A stretch of 28,265 nucleotides of DNA from a virus, in the IMG/VR virus record IMGVR_UViG_3300037427_003863, positions 1 through 28,265 of that record. One strand, 5' to 3'. Below are positions 14,499 through 20,883 of the stretch, piece by piece. The notes beneath the pieces are model-generated. The model was not told the DNA's origin and did not search any database. It saw nothing but the letters and a program-made list of their open reading frames with translations. Position 1 is the stretch's first letter. Every line of letters starts with the position of its first letter. The position numbers were made by a program, and so were the translations under genes.

Positions 14499-14866
14499 TT
14501 TTTCTTTCCTCCAAAGTATTCTACTGCATGACCCTCTTCGAGAAGCATGCGGTTGTAGCAGGTAGCAAGTTTTCCGAAATCATTGTCACGGTACAACGTG
14601 CCGAGAAGTCTACCGTACTTACCTTTTTTGTCAATAGAAGTTTCGACGATAAATTCATTTTTACCTTCTTTTATCATTTCTTTCAATCGAGCTTTGGCGG
14701 CGAGACCTCTTTTTTTCTCTGCCTTATCTCTGGTTCTGCTCTCGGGAGTGTTGATGCCGTAGAGTCGAATGCGCTCCTTCTTGAAGGTGCTAAATCCGCA
14801 GTCAATCATTGCGTCAACAGTATCTCCGTCTACTACTCTTATTAATTTTGCTCTGTACTGGTACAT
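14495..14866 (-). CDS. Thermonuclease (staphylococcal nuclease-like)
   Basis: 123 residues forming an SNase OB-fold domain: VVDGDTVDAMID (D13, D15), RIRLYGINTPE (R34, E42) and GKYGRLLG (R86) are the calcium and catalytic positions. The second calcium Asp (D40 in S. aureus) is Asn39, as in many homologues. No signal peptide or lipobox is seen, so it probably acts inside the cell, for example in host nucleic-acid breakdown that recycles nucleotides. The start is 51 nt before the end of the preceding small ORF. The stop overlaps the next ATG (ATGA). Confidence 0.9.
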   Translation of the reverse strand: MYQYRAKLIRVVDGDTVDAMIDCGFSTFKKERIRLYGINTPESRTRDKAEKKRGLAAKARLKEMIKEGKNEFIVETSIDKKGKYGRLLGTLYRDNDFGKLATCYNRMLLEEGHAVEYFGGKKK

Positions 14867-14969
14867 TTTTATTCCATTTTATGTCGTCGTAATTGTCTCT
14901 ATAAGTTGAAGAATGGCAGTTTCTTGGGGCGTCACCTTTTCCAGATTGTGATTCTTTTTTTTTACCCAT
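14814..14969 (-). CDS. Small hypothetical protein of a phage-like family
   Basis: 51 codons filling the gap upstream of the thermonuclease and overlapping its 5' end by 53 nt. The conserved-looking part is GKGDAPRNCHSSTYRDNYDD followed by IKW; similar G-D-x-P-R-x-C/F-S...DNYDxIxW peptides occur as tiny phage ORFs, by my recollection. The C-terminal 15 residues (basic, read within the thermonuclease frame) are less likely to be under selection. A GGAGG Shine-Dalgarno lies 10 nt before the ATG. The upstream TAG is one codon away and in frame. Function unknown. Confidence 0.55.
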   Translation of the reverse strand: MGKKKESQSGKGDAPRNCHSSTYRDNYDDIKWNKNVPVQSKINKSSRRRYC

Positions 14970-14972
14970 AAT

Positions 14973-15233
14973 CTAAAGTCCTCCATAACTTAACCACAAA
15001 ATAGCCATAATAACCTGCCCTATCGTCCAAGCAGTCATAGTAGGTCGGAGTTCATGCTGACACCAGCCCCAAATAAATAACGCAAGACCGCCGAGTCCCG
15101 TACAAAAGGTTCCGACTAAGCAACAAATGCCTAATGTCATGTTTTCAGTCCACATTTGGACCAGTACACTAACATAACATATTAAGTTGAGGATGCCTGT
15201 TATTACCATTAGTGTTATTAATAATGTTTCCAT
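14973..15233 (-). CDS. Small membrane protein with about three transmembrane segments
   Basis: 86 residues, strongly hydrophobic. Likely membrane spans are residues 3-26, 31-56 (rich in Gly and Cys: ICCLVGTFCTGLGGLALFIW) and 68-84. The loop between the last two holds QHELRP. No signal peptidase site. It sits between PurS and the small phage-family ORF, in a run of small genes. It might be a holin-like or envelope-modifying protein, but nothing in the sequence proves that. Ends in TAG. Confidence 0.6.
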   Translation of the reverse strand: METLLITLMVITGILNLICYVSVLVQMWTENMTLGICCLVGTFCTGLGGLALFIWGWCQHELRPTMTAWTIGQVIMAILWLSYGGL

Positions 15234-15238
15234 AAATT

Positions 15239-15478
15239 TTATTCGTAAATTACTTCGTAGTCTTCGATAATAGAATTGTATAAGAGTTTATCTATCGCTT
15301 CTTGAACATTTTCTTTCAGTTCTTCTTCTGGCGCATCTTCTAATTGAACTTCTATGTACCTACCTATACTAACTTTCTTTAAGTGTTTTATTCCTATCTT
15401 CTCAAGGTTCTTTTTAACTACGACTCCTTGAGGGTCTAGCGTATTCGATTTGGGGCGGGTCATTACTCTAGCTTTCAT
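15239..15478 (-). CDS. purS: PurS, small subunit of phosphoribosylformylglycinamidine synthase
   Basis: 79 residues, the usual PurS length. Pattern: KARVMTRPKSNTLDPQGVVV at the start (family V-x-L-K-x-x-x-L-D-P-Q-G), GRYIEVQLED in the middle and NSIIEDYEVIYE at the end (family N-P-V-I-E-D-Y). PurS works with PurL and PurQ to convert FGAR to FGAM in purine synthesis; neither partner is in this window, so it would need host or other phage partners. It overlaps PurM by 1 nt (TAATG), so the two steps before AIR are encoded together. Confidence 0.85.
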   Translation of the reverse strand: MKARVMTRPKSNTLDPQGVVVKKNLEKIGIKHLKKVSIGRYIEVQLEDAPEEELKENVQEAIDKLLYNSIIEDYEVIYE

Positions 15479-16431
15479 TATTCTATAATCCCCGCTTCAA
15501 TTGTTATGTGTTTAAATAAGGTATAAGTTAGATCAGTGCCCTTTCCATGTTTATAACCTACCGAATCCAACTTTTTCTTCTCTTCCCTGCTTAAGACAAG
15601 ACACATACCTATACCATTGTTAAAAACAGAACTCATTTCTTCTTCTGTTATTTTGCCCGTTTCTTGGACGAGGTCCATTATGGGGGGGCGAGGAATATCG
15701 TCTTTCCATTTTACATTTAATCCTTTGGGGAGGATTCTGTTGAGGTTTTGGAAGCCTCCTCCCGTTATGTGCGCTATCCCTTTTATTTTGATGCCTTTTT
15801 TTAACAGGCTCAACACCTTGCTCACGTAAATTTCTGTAGGTTTTAATAGTGTATCTATGTATGGCTCAAAGGTTTGCTTGTCGAAGATTTTCCTTATTAA
15901 AGAATACCCGTTGCTGTGAAAGCCATTGCTAGGTAGCCCCAAAACCACATCGCCTTTTTCGATATCGCTTCCGTCGATAAGCTCTTCTTTTTTTACTATA
16001 CCAACGCAAAAACCAGCTACATCAAAATGTTTATCCGGCAGTAATGTCGGAAGCTCCGCCGTTTCTCCTCCTATCAGGGGTATATTTGCAGTTTCACACC
16101 CTTTTTTTATCGAGTTGAGAACAGTGAGGTATTGCTTTTCTTCTATGTTTGCAGAGGCGAAATAATCCAAAAAGAACAAAGGCCTAGCGCCGGAACAGAT
16201 AATGTCATTTACGCACATAGCAACGCAGTCAATTCCAATTCCTTCTAGCTTATTGTATTCTTGGGCCAGAAGAATTTTCGTGCCTACCCCGTCTGTAGAG
16301 GAAACTAAATAATTTTCACCTAAGTCATATAAGCCGCCAAAGCCGCCTATGTTCTCCACTATTCCAGAAATCTTTTCAGCTAGCCTGTCTGTTTTGGCCA
16401 CATCTACCCCTGCCTGTTTGTAGATTTCCAT
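15478..16431 (-). CDS. purM: PurM, phosphoribosylformylglycinamidine cyclo-ligase (AIR synthase)
   Basis: Converts FGAM and ATP to AIR, the step after PurL/S/Q. Motifs: YKQAGVDVAKTDRLAEKI at the N-terminus, STDGVGTK (nucleotide binding), GIDCVAMCVNDI, PLFFLDYFA and IPLIGGETAE, all typical of PurM. The C-terminal half carries SNGFHSNGYSLIRK and HITGGGFQNLNRILP. I use ATG 16431 (317 residues) because homologues begin just before YKxAGVD; a GTG at 16443 would add four residues and overlap the upstream small gene. Cyanophages are known to carry purM, thought to increase nucleotide supply. Confidence 0.93.
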   Translation of the reverse strand: MEIYKQAGVDVAKTDRLAEKISGIVENIGGFGGLYDLGENYLVSSTDGVGTKILLAQEYNKLEGIGIDCVAMCVNDIICSGARPLFFLDYFASANIEEKQYLTVLNSIKKGCETANIPLIGGETAELPTLLPDKHFDVAGFCVGIVKKEELIDGSDIEKGDVVLGLPSNGFHSNGYSLIRKIFDKQTFEPYIDTLLKPTEIYVSKVLSLLKKGIKIKGIAHITGGGFQNLNRILPKGLNVKWKDDIPRPPIMDLVQETGKITEEEMSSVFNNGIGMCLVLSREEKKKLDSVGYKHGKGTDLTYTLFKHITIEAGIIE

Positions 16432-16436
16432 TTTTT

Positions 16437-16631
16437 TTACCACTTATGAATTATATTAGCCACAATAAAAAAACAAGTAATTACGTTTACCAACAAGATG
16501 AAGCTACGCAGAAAAAGACTGACCTGAGCTTGCCCCAAGGAAAGTATAGGGATATCGGGTTCGTCATCGTCGGTTTTTCCTATTCTGTGGTCTACTGTTC
16601 TAGCCCAAATTAGCCAAAGTTTTTTTATCAC
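16437..16631 (-). CDS. Small protein with one C-terminal transmembrane segment
   Basis: 64 residues from a GTG start at 16631 (no ATG available). The N-terminal 30 residues are polar, with the acidic patch TDDDEPDIP. Residues about 38-60 (FLRSFILLVNVITCFFIVAN) form a single membrane helix with a C-terminal HKW tail. It starts 1 nt after the TAA of the 30-residue ORF upstream and ends 5 nt before the PurM ATG. Function unknown. Confidence 0.5.
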   Translation of the reverse strand: MIKKLWLIWARTVDHRIGKTDDDEPDIPILSLGQAQVSLFLRSFILLVNVITCFFIVANIIHKW

Positions 16632-16632
16632 C

Positions 16633-16725
16633 TTAGCCCGTTAAGTAAGTTCCAGTGAATACGCCCACAGCTATAGATGTAATTGAAATAATTACCCACC
16701 AAATAATCTTTTGTTTTTTAGTCAT
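16633..16725 (-). CDS. Tiny membrane peptide (30 residues)
   Basis: Starts MTKKQKIIWWVIISITSIAV: a basic N-terminus followed by one hydrophobic helix ending GVFTGTYLTG. It is joined to its neighbours the way real genes are here: its ATG overlaps the upstream TGA (ATGA), and its TAA lies 1 nt before the next GTG. Possible small membrane effector; no family recognised. Confidence 0.45.
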   Translation of the reverse strand: MTKKQKIIWWVIISITSIAVGVFTGTYLTG

Positions 16726-16907
16726 TCTTGGCTATAGGCCTTGTCGATAGCAGATTTGAAGGTATCTAGTTTCTCTTGATAGTGTTTTCGAGTCCAGCCA
16801 TCGTTGTAATTACTACTCGCCTCTATCTTCCATTTGGTTATTTGGGAAACAAGATTTTCCGTCATTTCGTTTCCGTCTTCATTTAATACGCTCATTATGT
16901 TTTTCAT
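16722..16907 (-). CDS. Small hypothetical helical protein
   Basis: 61 residues from ATG 16907, which overlaps the dUTPase TGA (ATGA). A longer open frame up to 16988 exists, but it lies inside the dUTPase and its extra residues are Arg-rich shadow sequence. Another ATG, at 16895, has a GGAG about 13 nt upstream. The protein is polar and mostly helical (TENLVSQITKWKIEASSNY, HYQEKLDTFKSAIDKAYSQE). No recognised motif. Confidence 0.5.
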   Translation of the reverse strand: MKNIMSVLNEDGNEMTENLVSQITKWKIEASSNYNDGWTRKHYQEKLDTFKSAIDKAYSQE

Positions 16908-17332
16908 TCTCCAGTACTTCCGAACCCTCCAGTTCCACGGTTTGAATCGTTTAGATCTTCGCATTGCTCCCATTCTACGCTGTGACATTTTTCAATAATT
17001 AATTGAGCTACTCTGCTGTTTTCTTCAAACAGGTGAGGTGTACTTCCTAAATTAATAATAACAACTCCCACCTCTCCTCGGTAACCAGAATCTATTACAC
17101 CGGCCAAAACATCTATTCCGTGTTTGTAGGCTAATCCGGAACGAGGGGCAATTCTACCGTAGTACCCTTCGGGAATAGCAACGCTAATTCCGGTTTTGAT
17201 TAAGAGGCGTTGACCCGGTTCGACTCTTTGGGTCGAGTCTAATAGATTGTATAAATCATAACCGGCATCAGATTCGCTAGCTCTAGATGGAAGGGTTGCC
17301 TTGTCGTTGAGTTTCTTAATTTTTATTTTCAT
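16904..17332 (-). CDS. dut: dUTPase (dUTP diphosphatase)
   Basis: Hydrolyses dUTP to dUMP, which keeps uracil out of DNA and feeds dTMP synthesis. From ATG 17332 it is 142 residues, a normal trimeric dUTPase length. All five motifs are visible: SDAGYDLY, PRSGLA, GVIDSGYRGEVGV, the R-V-A-Q-L-I segment, and the C-terminal P-loop-like RGTGGFGSTG. An ATG at 17362 would add ten residues inside the upstream kinase gene; the internal ATG, 5 nt after that stop, is the better start. It ends ATGA into the next gene. Works with the dCMP deaminase at 19.8 kb. Confidence 0.95.
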   Translation of the reverse strand: MKIKIKKLNDKATLPSRASESDAGYDLYNLLDSTQRVEPGQRLLIKTGISVAIPEGYYGRIAPRSGLAYKHGIDVLAGVIDSGYRGEVGVVIINLGSTPHLFEENSRVAQLIIEKCHSVEWEQCEDLNDSNRGTGGFGSTGE

Positions 17333-17337
17333 GTTTT

Positions 17338-18132
17338 TTACAAAAGTTGTGATTTGACCCATTTAGAGAAATCAAAGGAGACGCCTCTTTCCTGCACTGC
17401 TTGAGTCGCCAAGGAGTTAGCGAATTTTATAGAACGCTTTATATCTTTGCTCTTTACGAAGGAGTAGACAAGGCCAGCATGAAAAGAATCTCCGGCCCCG
17501 GACAAATCAGAAATATCAACCATTTTAACAGGGAAATACTCGAAGCCGTTTTCAGTGTTAAACATGCAGCCGCGGCTGCCGAGCGTAACCAAGAGTTTGT
17601 TTTTCCATCCGTCTAAATCTATACTATTCTTAATTGACTCAAATTCGGGGCTATTGATTTTGATAATGAATGCGTTCTCGCACCAAGTGCCTATTAGTTT
17701 TTTCGTGTCTATGAAAACGGAATCGTGATTGTCACAAAAGTACTTTATGTCGTCCTCGTGCAAAAACCCTTTGCCGTAATCAGCTATAACTATAGCCTTG
17801 TATTTATCTAAATCGTAATTATTTCTCCAGTCTTCTGGTACCCTAGGAGTCTTGTCTCCGGAGTCAACCCTAAGAAAAGTATGGTTTGATTTAAGGTCAA
17901 TGTATCTATGCTTAATACATTTGCTTCTATTGGTTAAGAGATCACACTCAAGGCCCAATGACTGAAGGTTGTTAAAAACATTACCGGCCATGCCCATGTT
18001 GTGCACAGACCTGATAGGTTTGAAAACAGGCGCAGGGACATCTGGGCACTGCCTATCTGAATGGCCGTAAGTAAATTTGTCTTGGCAGCTATCGCCTACA
18101 ACTAGTATTTCCGAGTTTTCTGAATTATTCAT
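17338..18132 (-). CDS. PfkB/ribokinase-family sugar kinase, HldE kinase-domain-like
   Basis: 264 residues. The opening ILVVGDSCQDKFTYG, followed by CPDVPAPVFKP and NMGMAGNVFNNLQSLG, resembles the kinase half of HldE (RfaE), which phosphorylates D-glycero-D-manno-heptose 7-phosphate. The catalytic PfkB signature SDLSGAGDSFHAGLVY holds D215 and the anion hole. The usual GGAANVA motif is altered to GMAGNVF. HldE is normally fused to a nucleotidyltransferase; here that activity is a separate gene at 18746-19219. The ATG is 5 nt after the end of tRNA-Arg, with no Shine-Dalgarno. Other PfkB sugar substrates remain possible. Confidence 0.75.
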   Translation of the reverse strand: MNNSENSEILVVGDSCQDKFTYGHSDRQCPDVPAPVFKPIRSVHNMGMAGNVFNNLQSLGLECDLLTNRSKCIKHRYIDLKSNHTFLRVDSGDKTPRVPEDWRNNYDLDKYKAIVIADYGKGFLHEDDIKYFCDNHDSVFIDTKKLIGTWCENAFIIKINSPEFESIKNSIDLDGWKNKLLVTLGSRGCMFNTENGFEYFPVKMVDISDLSGAGDSFHAGLVYSFVKSKDIKRSIKFANSLATQAVQERGVSFDFSKWVKSQLL

Positions 18133-18137
18133 ACGAA

Positions 18138-18213
18138 TGGTACCCCGAGAAGGATTCGAACCTTCAATCTACAACTTAGAAGGTTGTTGCCTTATCCATT
18201 CGGCCATCGGGGC
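18138..18213 (-). tRNA. tRNA-Arg (anticodon UCU)
   Basis: 76 nt with encoded CCA. The acceptor stem pairs GCCCCGA with TCGGGGT (G1-U72 plus six pairs). The anticodon stem ACAAC/GTTGT encloses the loop CTTCTAA, giving UCU, which reads AGA/AGG. T-arm AAGGTTCGAATCCTT. AGA is common in the genes here and often rare in hosts, a usual reason for a phage to carry this tRNA. Confidence 0.97.
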
Positions 18214-18231
18214 AGGGGACTTTCAATGCGT

Positions 18232-18462
18232 TTAAAATGGAGGCTTGTTGGAGTTTCCGAAGTTCCTCTTTAGGGATTCCATTTTATCTTCCGCTTGAGC
18301 TAGCTTGTCGCAGTATTTATTAATCTCTGTTAATAGATCTGGATGTTCACCGATTCCTACCGGTGAATTAAAATAAACCTTAAGGATAGCTCTGGCTTCA
18401 ACTGCCTCGGCCTCCATCTTGGCTATTTGCGCTTGGTATAAACCTTCTCCTAATTCGTTCAT
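18232..18462 (-). CDS. Small hypothetical helical protein
   Basis: 76 residues, likely two helices with coiled-coil character (QAQIAKMEAEAVEARAILKV and EINKYCDKLAQAEDKMESLK) separated by a Gly/Pro turn. It ends in a polar NKPPF tail. It lies between tRNA-Arg and the DUF4282-like membrane protein, 1 nt after the latter's stop. No recognised family. Confidence 0.55.
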   Translation of the reverse strand: MNELGEGLYQAQIAKMEAEAVEARAILKVYFNSPVGIGEHPDLLTEINKYCDKLAQAEDKMESLKRNFGNSNKPPF

Positions 18463-18463
18463 T

Positions 18464-18694
18464 TTACTTACCGTTCAGGTTTTTTAACTCGCTGTGTATC
18501 TCAAAGATAACCAGCATCAACTCGGTATACATACGCGTCACTATTGGCCCAAGGACAATCATACCGATACCGCTAACTGGCTCGACGAATGCCGTAAATA
18601 TGCCAGCAATAACGCAGCCGACCATAGCGATATAACTCAGAATCTTTAAGACTCCCGGAGTTATCATGTGCTTATAATTTAAGAACTCTTTCAT
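18464..18694 (-). CDS. DUF4282-like small membrane protein
   Basis: 76 residues. Pattern: NYKHMITPGVLKILSYIAMV, a first membrane helix (ILSYIAMVGCVIAGIFTAF), a Gly-rich turn, then a second helix through GMIVLGPIVTRMYTELMLVI and a polar IHSELKNLN end. F/Y-x-x-M-I-T-P-x-(V/L)-(I/L)-K-I-L and the GP-(I/L)-V-x-R-x-Y-x-E-L segment match the DUF4282 family, widespread in bacteria and of unknown function. In a phage it could be an acquired membrane-modifying protein. A TATAAT box lies 21 nt upstream of the ATG. Confidence 0.65.
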   Translation of the reverse strand: MKEFLNYKHMITPGVLKILSYIAMVGCVIAGIFTAFVEPVSGIGMIVLGPIVTRMYTELMLVIFEIHSELKNLNGK

Positions 18695-18721
18695 AATGTT
18701 TATTTTGTTTTGTTGATTATA
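18695..18721 (-). promoter_or_regulatory. Possible promoter: TATAAT upstream of the DUF4282-like gene
   Basis: In the 51-nt gap after the nucleotidyltransferase gene, the minus strand has a perfect TATAAT (18721-18716), 21 nt before the ATG at 18694. No good -35 box lies 16-18 nt upstream, so it would need an activator or be weak. The AT-rich leader (AACAAAACAAAATAAAC) has no Shine-Dalgarno. Confidence 0.3.
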
Positions 18722-18745
18722 GAATACGATCCTATAAAATTTATT

Positions 18746-19219
18746 TTAAAAGAACAGGCTCCCTGCGTCAGACTGACATGCTTTACCTATCGATGTATGA
18801 CCGGAGATGAGCCATCTACTGCTTTGTATTTTCTCTCCTAGGCCGTAAACGGGATCAATCCCGAGGTCTAAGCATAATTTATGCTCTGGTTTGTCCCCGT
18901 CTTCTGTTCTGTCTCCTCCGTTGCAGAACATCATCTTGCTGTATCTGTTTTTGAAGACTTGGTGAATCCATTCTAAGGTTTTGCAAACGCTATCGTCCTC
19001 GTCGGTACACGCAATAGACATGGTAACAGGCTTGAGAGCTTGTATCATTATCATCCTCTCTCTAAAAGGCATAAAGGGCTTAGATTTTTTCCGTTTGAGG
19101 AAGTCGTCGTTATTAACAATAACAAACAAATGGTCCGCCAAGAGCTTAGCTTTTTCAAAGCATTCTAAATGCCCAACGTGAACAGGGTCGAAGCCGCCGC
19201 TAACTATAGATAATTTCAT
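18746..19219 (-). CDS. Nucleotidyltransferase (HldE C-domain / cytidylyltransferase type)
   Basis: 157 residues. SGGFDPVHVGHLECFEKAK holds the (T/S)GxFDxxHxGH nucleotide-binding motif (H14, H17); VNNDDFLKRKK and MPFRERMIMIQAL follow as in HldE, and a SSRWLISG segment near the C-terminus stands where the ISS-T/S-x-x-R motif is. The family transfers a nucleotide to sugar 1-phosphates (ADP-heptose), glycerol or ethanolamine phosphate. Paired with the PfkB kinase, phosphatase and GT9-like genes, ADP-heptose synthesis is the most coherent guess; CDP-glycerol-type activity is an alternative. It overlaps the preceding stop (ATGA). Confidence 0.8.
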   Translation of the reverse strand: MKLSIVSGGFDPVHVGHLECFEKAKLLADHLFVIVNNDDFLKRKKSKPFMPFRERMIMIQALKPVTMSIACTDEDDSVCKTLEWIHQVFKNRYSKMMFCNGGDRTEDGDKPEHKLCLDLGIDPVYGLGEKIQSSRWLISGHTSIGKACQSDAGSLFF

Positions 19220-19464
19220 TTGTCTAAATGTATTTTGTAGTCTTTTTTTGACTTCTTCTGGAATAGTAAACTGCTTAGCTCTATGGCTCTAGGGTGTCCT
19301 TCTTTTAATGCTGTCGCAATTCCTATCTCGGCACATTTTATTTCAGAGAGCCAAGGTTGGTTGATATTGGTTCTATTAATAATATCTTCAGCGTAAGAAA
19401 TCCAATACTCTGTCGAGCCGTGGTTAACTTCAGCGCGAGATTCTGTAACTGTCAGCGTCTTCAT
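19216..19464 (-). CDS. Small hypothetical protein
   Basis: 82 residues, overlapping the cupin gene by 35 nt at its start and the nucleotidyltransferase by 4 nt at its end. It contains NHGSTEYWISYAEDIINRTN then helices with IKCAEIGIATALKEGHPRAI and a basic tail. I do not recognise it; the composition and the ATGA link to the next gene support coding. The first ten residues lie inside the cupin frame, so the real start is uncertain, although no other early ATG is available. Confidence 0.5.
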   Translation of the reverse strand: MKTLTVTESRAEVNHGSTEYWISYAEDIINRTNINQPWLSEIKCAEIGIATALKEGHPRAIELSSLLFQKKSKKDYKIHLDK

Positions 19465-19780
19465 GGAATGTGCTTATTTCGATAAATTTAACAGGGCCTT
19501 TATGCGCGATCAGCTTGTGTGGTTCATTTCTCTCTATTTCGAAAGTTTCGCCTTCTTTTAATAAATATTCGACCTTTTCTCCGATTAAAGTATTCACCAT
19601 CTCAACTTTAAGTTGGCCTTCTAGGATGTAAAACGTCTCATGCTTTTTAGAGTGAAAATGTAACGACGAAGAACAGTCCTCGTTAATATAAAGAATTTTA
19701 CCGCAGTAATCTTCTTTTTCGTTGTTAGCGAGCCACAATTCGTAGCCCCAATCTTTTTTAACTTGATCTGGTTTGCTCAT
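19430..19780 (-). CDS. Cupin, mannose-6-phosphate isomerase (type II)-like
   Basis: 116 residues, a single small-barrel cupin. VKKDWGYELWLANN resembles the KPWGYE-W opening of type II phosphomannose isomerase/ GDP-mannose pyrophosphorylase cupins. The metal-binding set is H41 and H43 (LHFHSKKHETF), E48 and H88 (NEPHKL). It could interconvert mannose and fructose 6-phosphates to feed GDP-mannose for the GMD at 25.3 kb, or bind another nucleotide sugar. The function is inferred from fold and context. No Shine-Dalgarno; the leader is CAGATTTAA. Confidence 0.7.
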   Translation of the reverse strand: MSKPDQVKKDWGYELWLANNEKEDYCGKILYINEDCSSSLHFHSKKHETFYILEGQLKVEMVNTLIGEKVEYLLKEGETFEIERNEPHKLIAHKGPVKFIEISTFHEDADSYRISR

Positions 19781-19810
19781 TTAAATCTGAAGCTTATTTA
19801 ATTGTCATAA

Positions 19811-20398
19811 TTAAAGAGACCCTTCTTTTTCGCATAAGTCTCTTTTTTTCTGTTTTTGCGATGGGTGTTCTTCAGTGAAAATTTTACAGTATTCTTGAGC
19901 CGCTATGGTGGCTTCGGTAAATCCAGATACAAGATCCTCGTTAGAAATAGTGTCAGGAGGGTAGTGGCAAATTTCTATTCCGTTTTCCTTTAGGAACTCT
20001 ATGCCGTCAGAATTTCTGTATGCTTCACTGTAAACTAGCCTTTTGACACCGGCCTGTATCATTAGTTTGCTGCATTCGAAGCAGGGGCTCATGGTTAGGT
20101 AGACCGTGGAGTCGGCGCTGCTATTTGTACTTTTAGCCAGCTTCATTAAGGCGTTCGATTCAGCATGAAGAACTTCTGGTCTAGTTTCTAGTTTGTTTTT
20201 GGCTAGTGGGTGAAAGTTTTCGTTAACTGTTTCGCAGTTGTTGTCGTAGCCCGCTGGAGTGCCGTTGTATCCGTCGGAAATAATTTGACCGTCTTTTACA
20301 ATAAGGCAACCTACTTTTTTTCTCTCTGCTTTGGAGAGTCTCCCCCAAGTCTTTGACATTTGGAGATATGTTTTGTCTAGTTCTTTTTGGTTTGGCAT
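19811..20398 (-). CDS. dCMP deaminase
   Basis: Zinc-dependent deaminase (dCMP to dUMP) of 195 residues. The zinc site is H78-A-E80 (VLHAESNAL) and PCFEC (C106, C109). The N-terminal KKVGCLIVKDGQIISDGYNG and GTPAGYDNN stretches are typical of ComEB/Dcd-type enzymes. The C-terminal 30 residues are an extra charged tail. Its dUMP product joins the dUTPase route to dTMP. No thymidylate synthase is in this window. It lies 4 nt after the MbcA-like gene. Confidence 0.92.
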   Translation of the reverse strand: MPNQKELDKTYLQMSKTWGRLSKAERKKVGCLIVKDGQIISDGYNGTPAGYDNNCETVNENFHPLAKNKLETRPEVLHAESNALMKLAKSTNSSADSTVYLTMSPCFECSKLMIQAGVKRLVYSEAYRNSDGIEFLKENGIEICHYPPDTISNEDLVSGFTEATIAAQEYCKIFTEEHPSQKQKKRDLCEKEGSL

Positions 20399-20402
20399 TG
20401 TC

Positions 20403-20639
20403 TTATACTAAATCTGCTTCTCCAATTTCTATAAAATAAAGAAGACGAAGAATTTTATCCATTCCTCCGTTATGCAGCTCTGACATGGGCGTTTCCATGT
20501 TAAAAAAGGAATTTGGCGTAGTGAGCCATTCAGCTATATAGTCATCGTCCATTAATGAACAGCATTCGTTCACGATGTTGACTAACTCTATTAGGAGATC
20601 CTTTTTAATCTTTATCTCTTGTGTCTTCTTTTTTTCCAT
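20403..20639 (-). CDS. Small protein with an MbcA/ParS/Xre-type toxin-binding domain
   Basis: 78 residues. After a basic N-terminal helix, residues about 33-76 read AEWLTTPNSFFNMETPMSEL then GGMDKILRLLYFIEIGEAD. This matches the W-L-x-x-P-N-x-x-F/L-x-x-x-T-P-x-x-L...I-x-x-x-L-x-x-I-E-x-G pattern of the antitoxin C-terminal domain (formerly DUF2384). There is no helix-turn-helix and no adjacent RES-type toxin. A solitary copy may neutralise a host RES toxin, but this is inference. It overlaps the upstream gene by 35 nt. Confidence 0.6.
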   Translation of the reverse strand: MEKKKTQEIKIKKDLLIELVNIVNECCSLMDDDYIAEWLTTPNSFFNMETPMSELHNGGMDKILRLLYFIEIGEADLV

Positions 20640-20883
20640 ATATATCTAATATAGAGTTTGCTAAATCCAACGCTTGATCCTTGTCTATAATGACGTCCCA
20701 GCACAAAGTTTTTTCGCTTACGTTCTCAGGTAGCCCGCAAGAGTAATGCATAAGGCTCAAGGATTCTTCGTCGCTATACTTTAAGACTCTTAATATGTGA
20801 GAGTGGCATTCGCAGTCAACTATAATATCACAGCAATCATACCCTTCGTCGATAACTTTTCTTTTATAAAGAAACTTTTTCAT
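20605..20883 (-). CDS. Hypothetical cysteine-containing protein
   Basis: 92 residues, predicted mixed alpha/beta. Five cysteines, including DCCDIIVDCECHSHILRVLK, might bind metal. The SLSLMHYSCGLPENVSEKTL segment precedes a C-terminal helix and a charged tail. Its first ATG overlaps the preceding stop (ATGA). Position beside the MbcA-like gene could suggest a partner, but it does not look like a RES-domain toxin. Function unknown. Confidence 0.6.
   Translation of the reverse strand: MKKFLYKRKVIDEGYDCCDIIVDCECHSHILRVLKYSDEESLSLMHYSCGLPENVSEKTLCWDVIIDKDQALDLANSILDIYGKKEDTRDKD

Noticed and set aside
14495-14866. Secreted thermonuclease
   Set aside because: No signal peptide or lipobox is visible, so extracellular function is not supported.
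16907-16988. Longer start for the 61-residue gene inside the dUTPase
   Set aside because: The extra sequence lies inside the dUTPase C-terminus and is Arg-rich shadow coding; the ATG overlapping the dUTPase stop is favoured.
14247-18213. Unusual G1-U72 pair in both tRNAs
   Set aside because: From memory the E. coli tRNA-Leu(UAA) acceptor has the same G1-U72 pair, so this is not remarkable.
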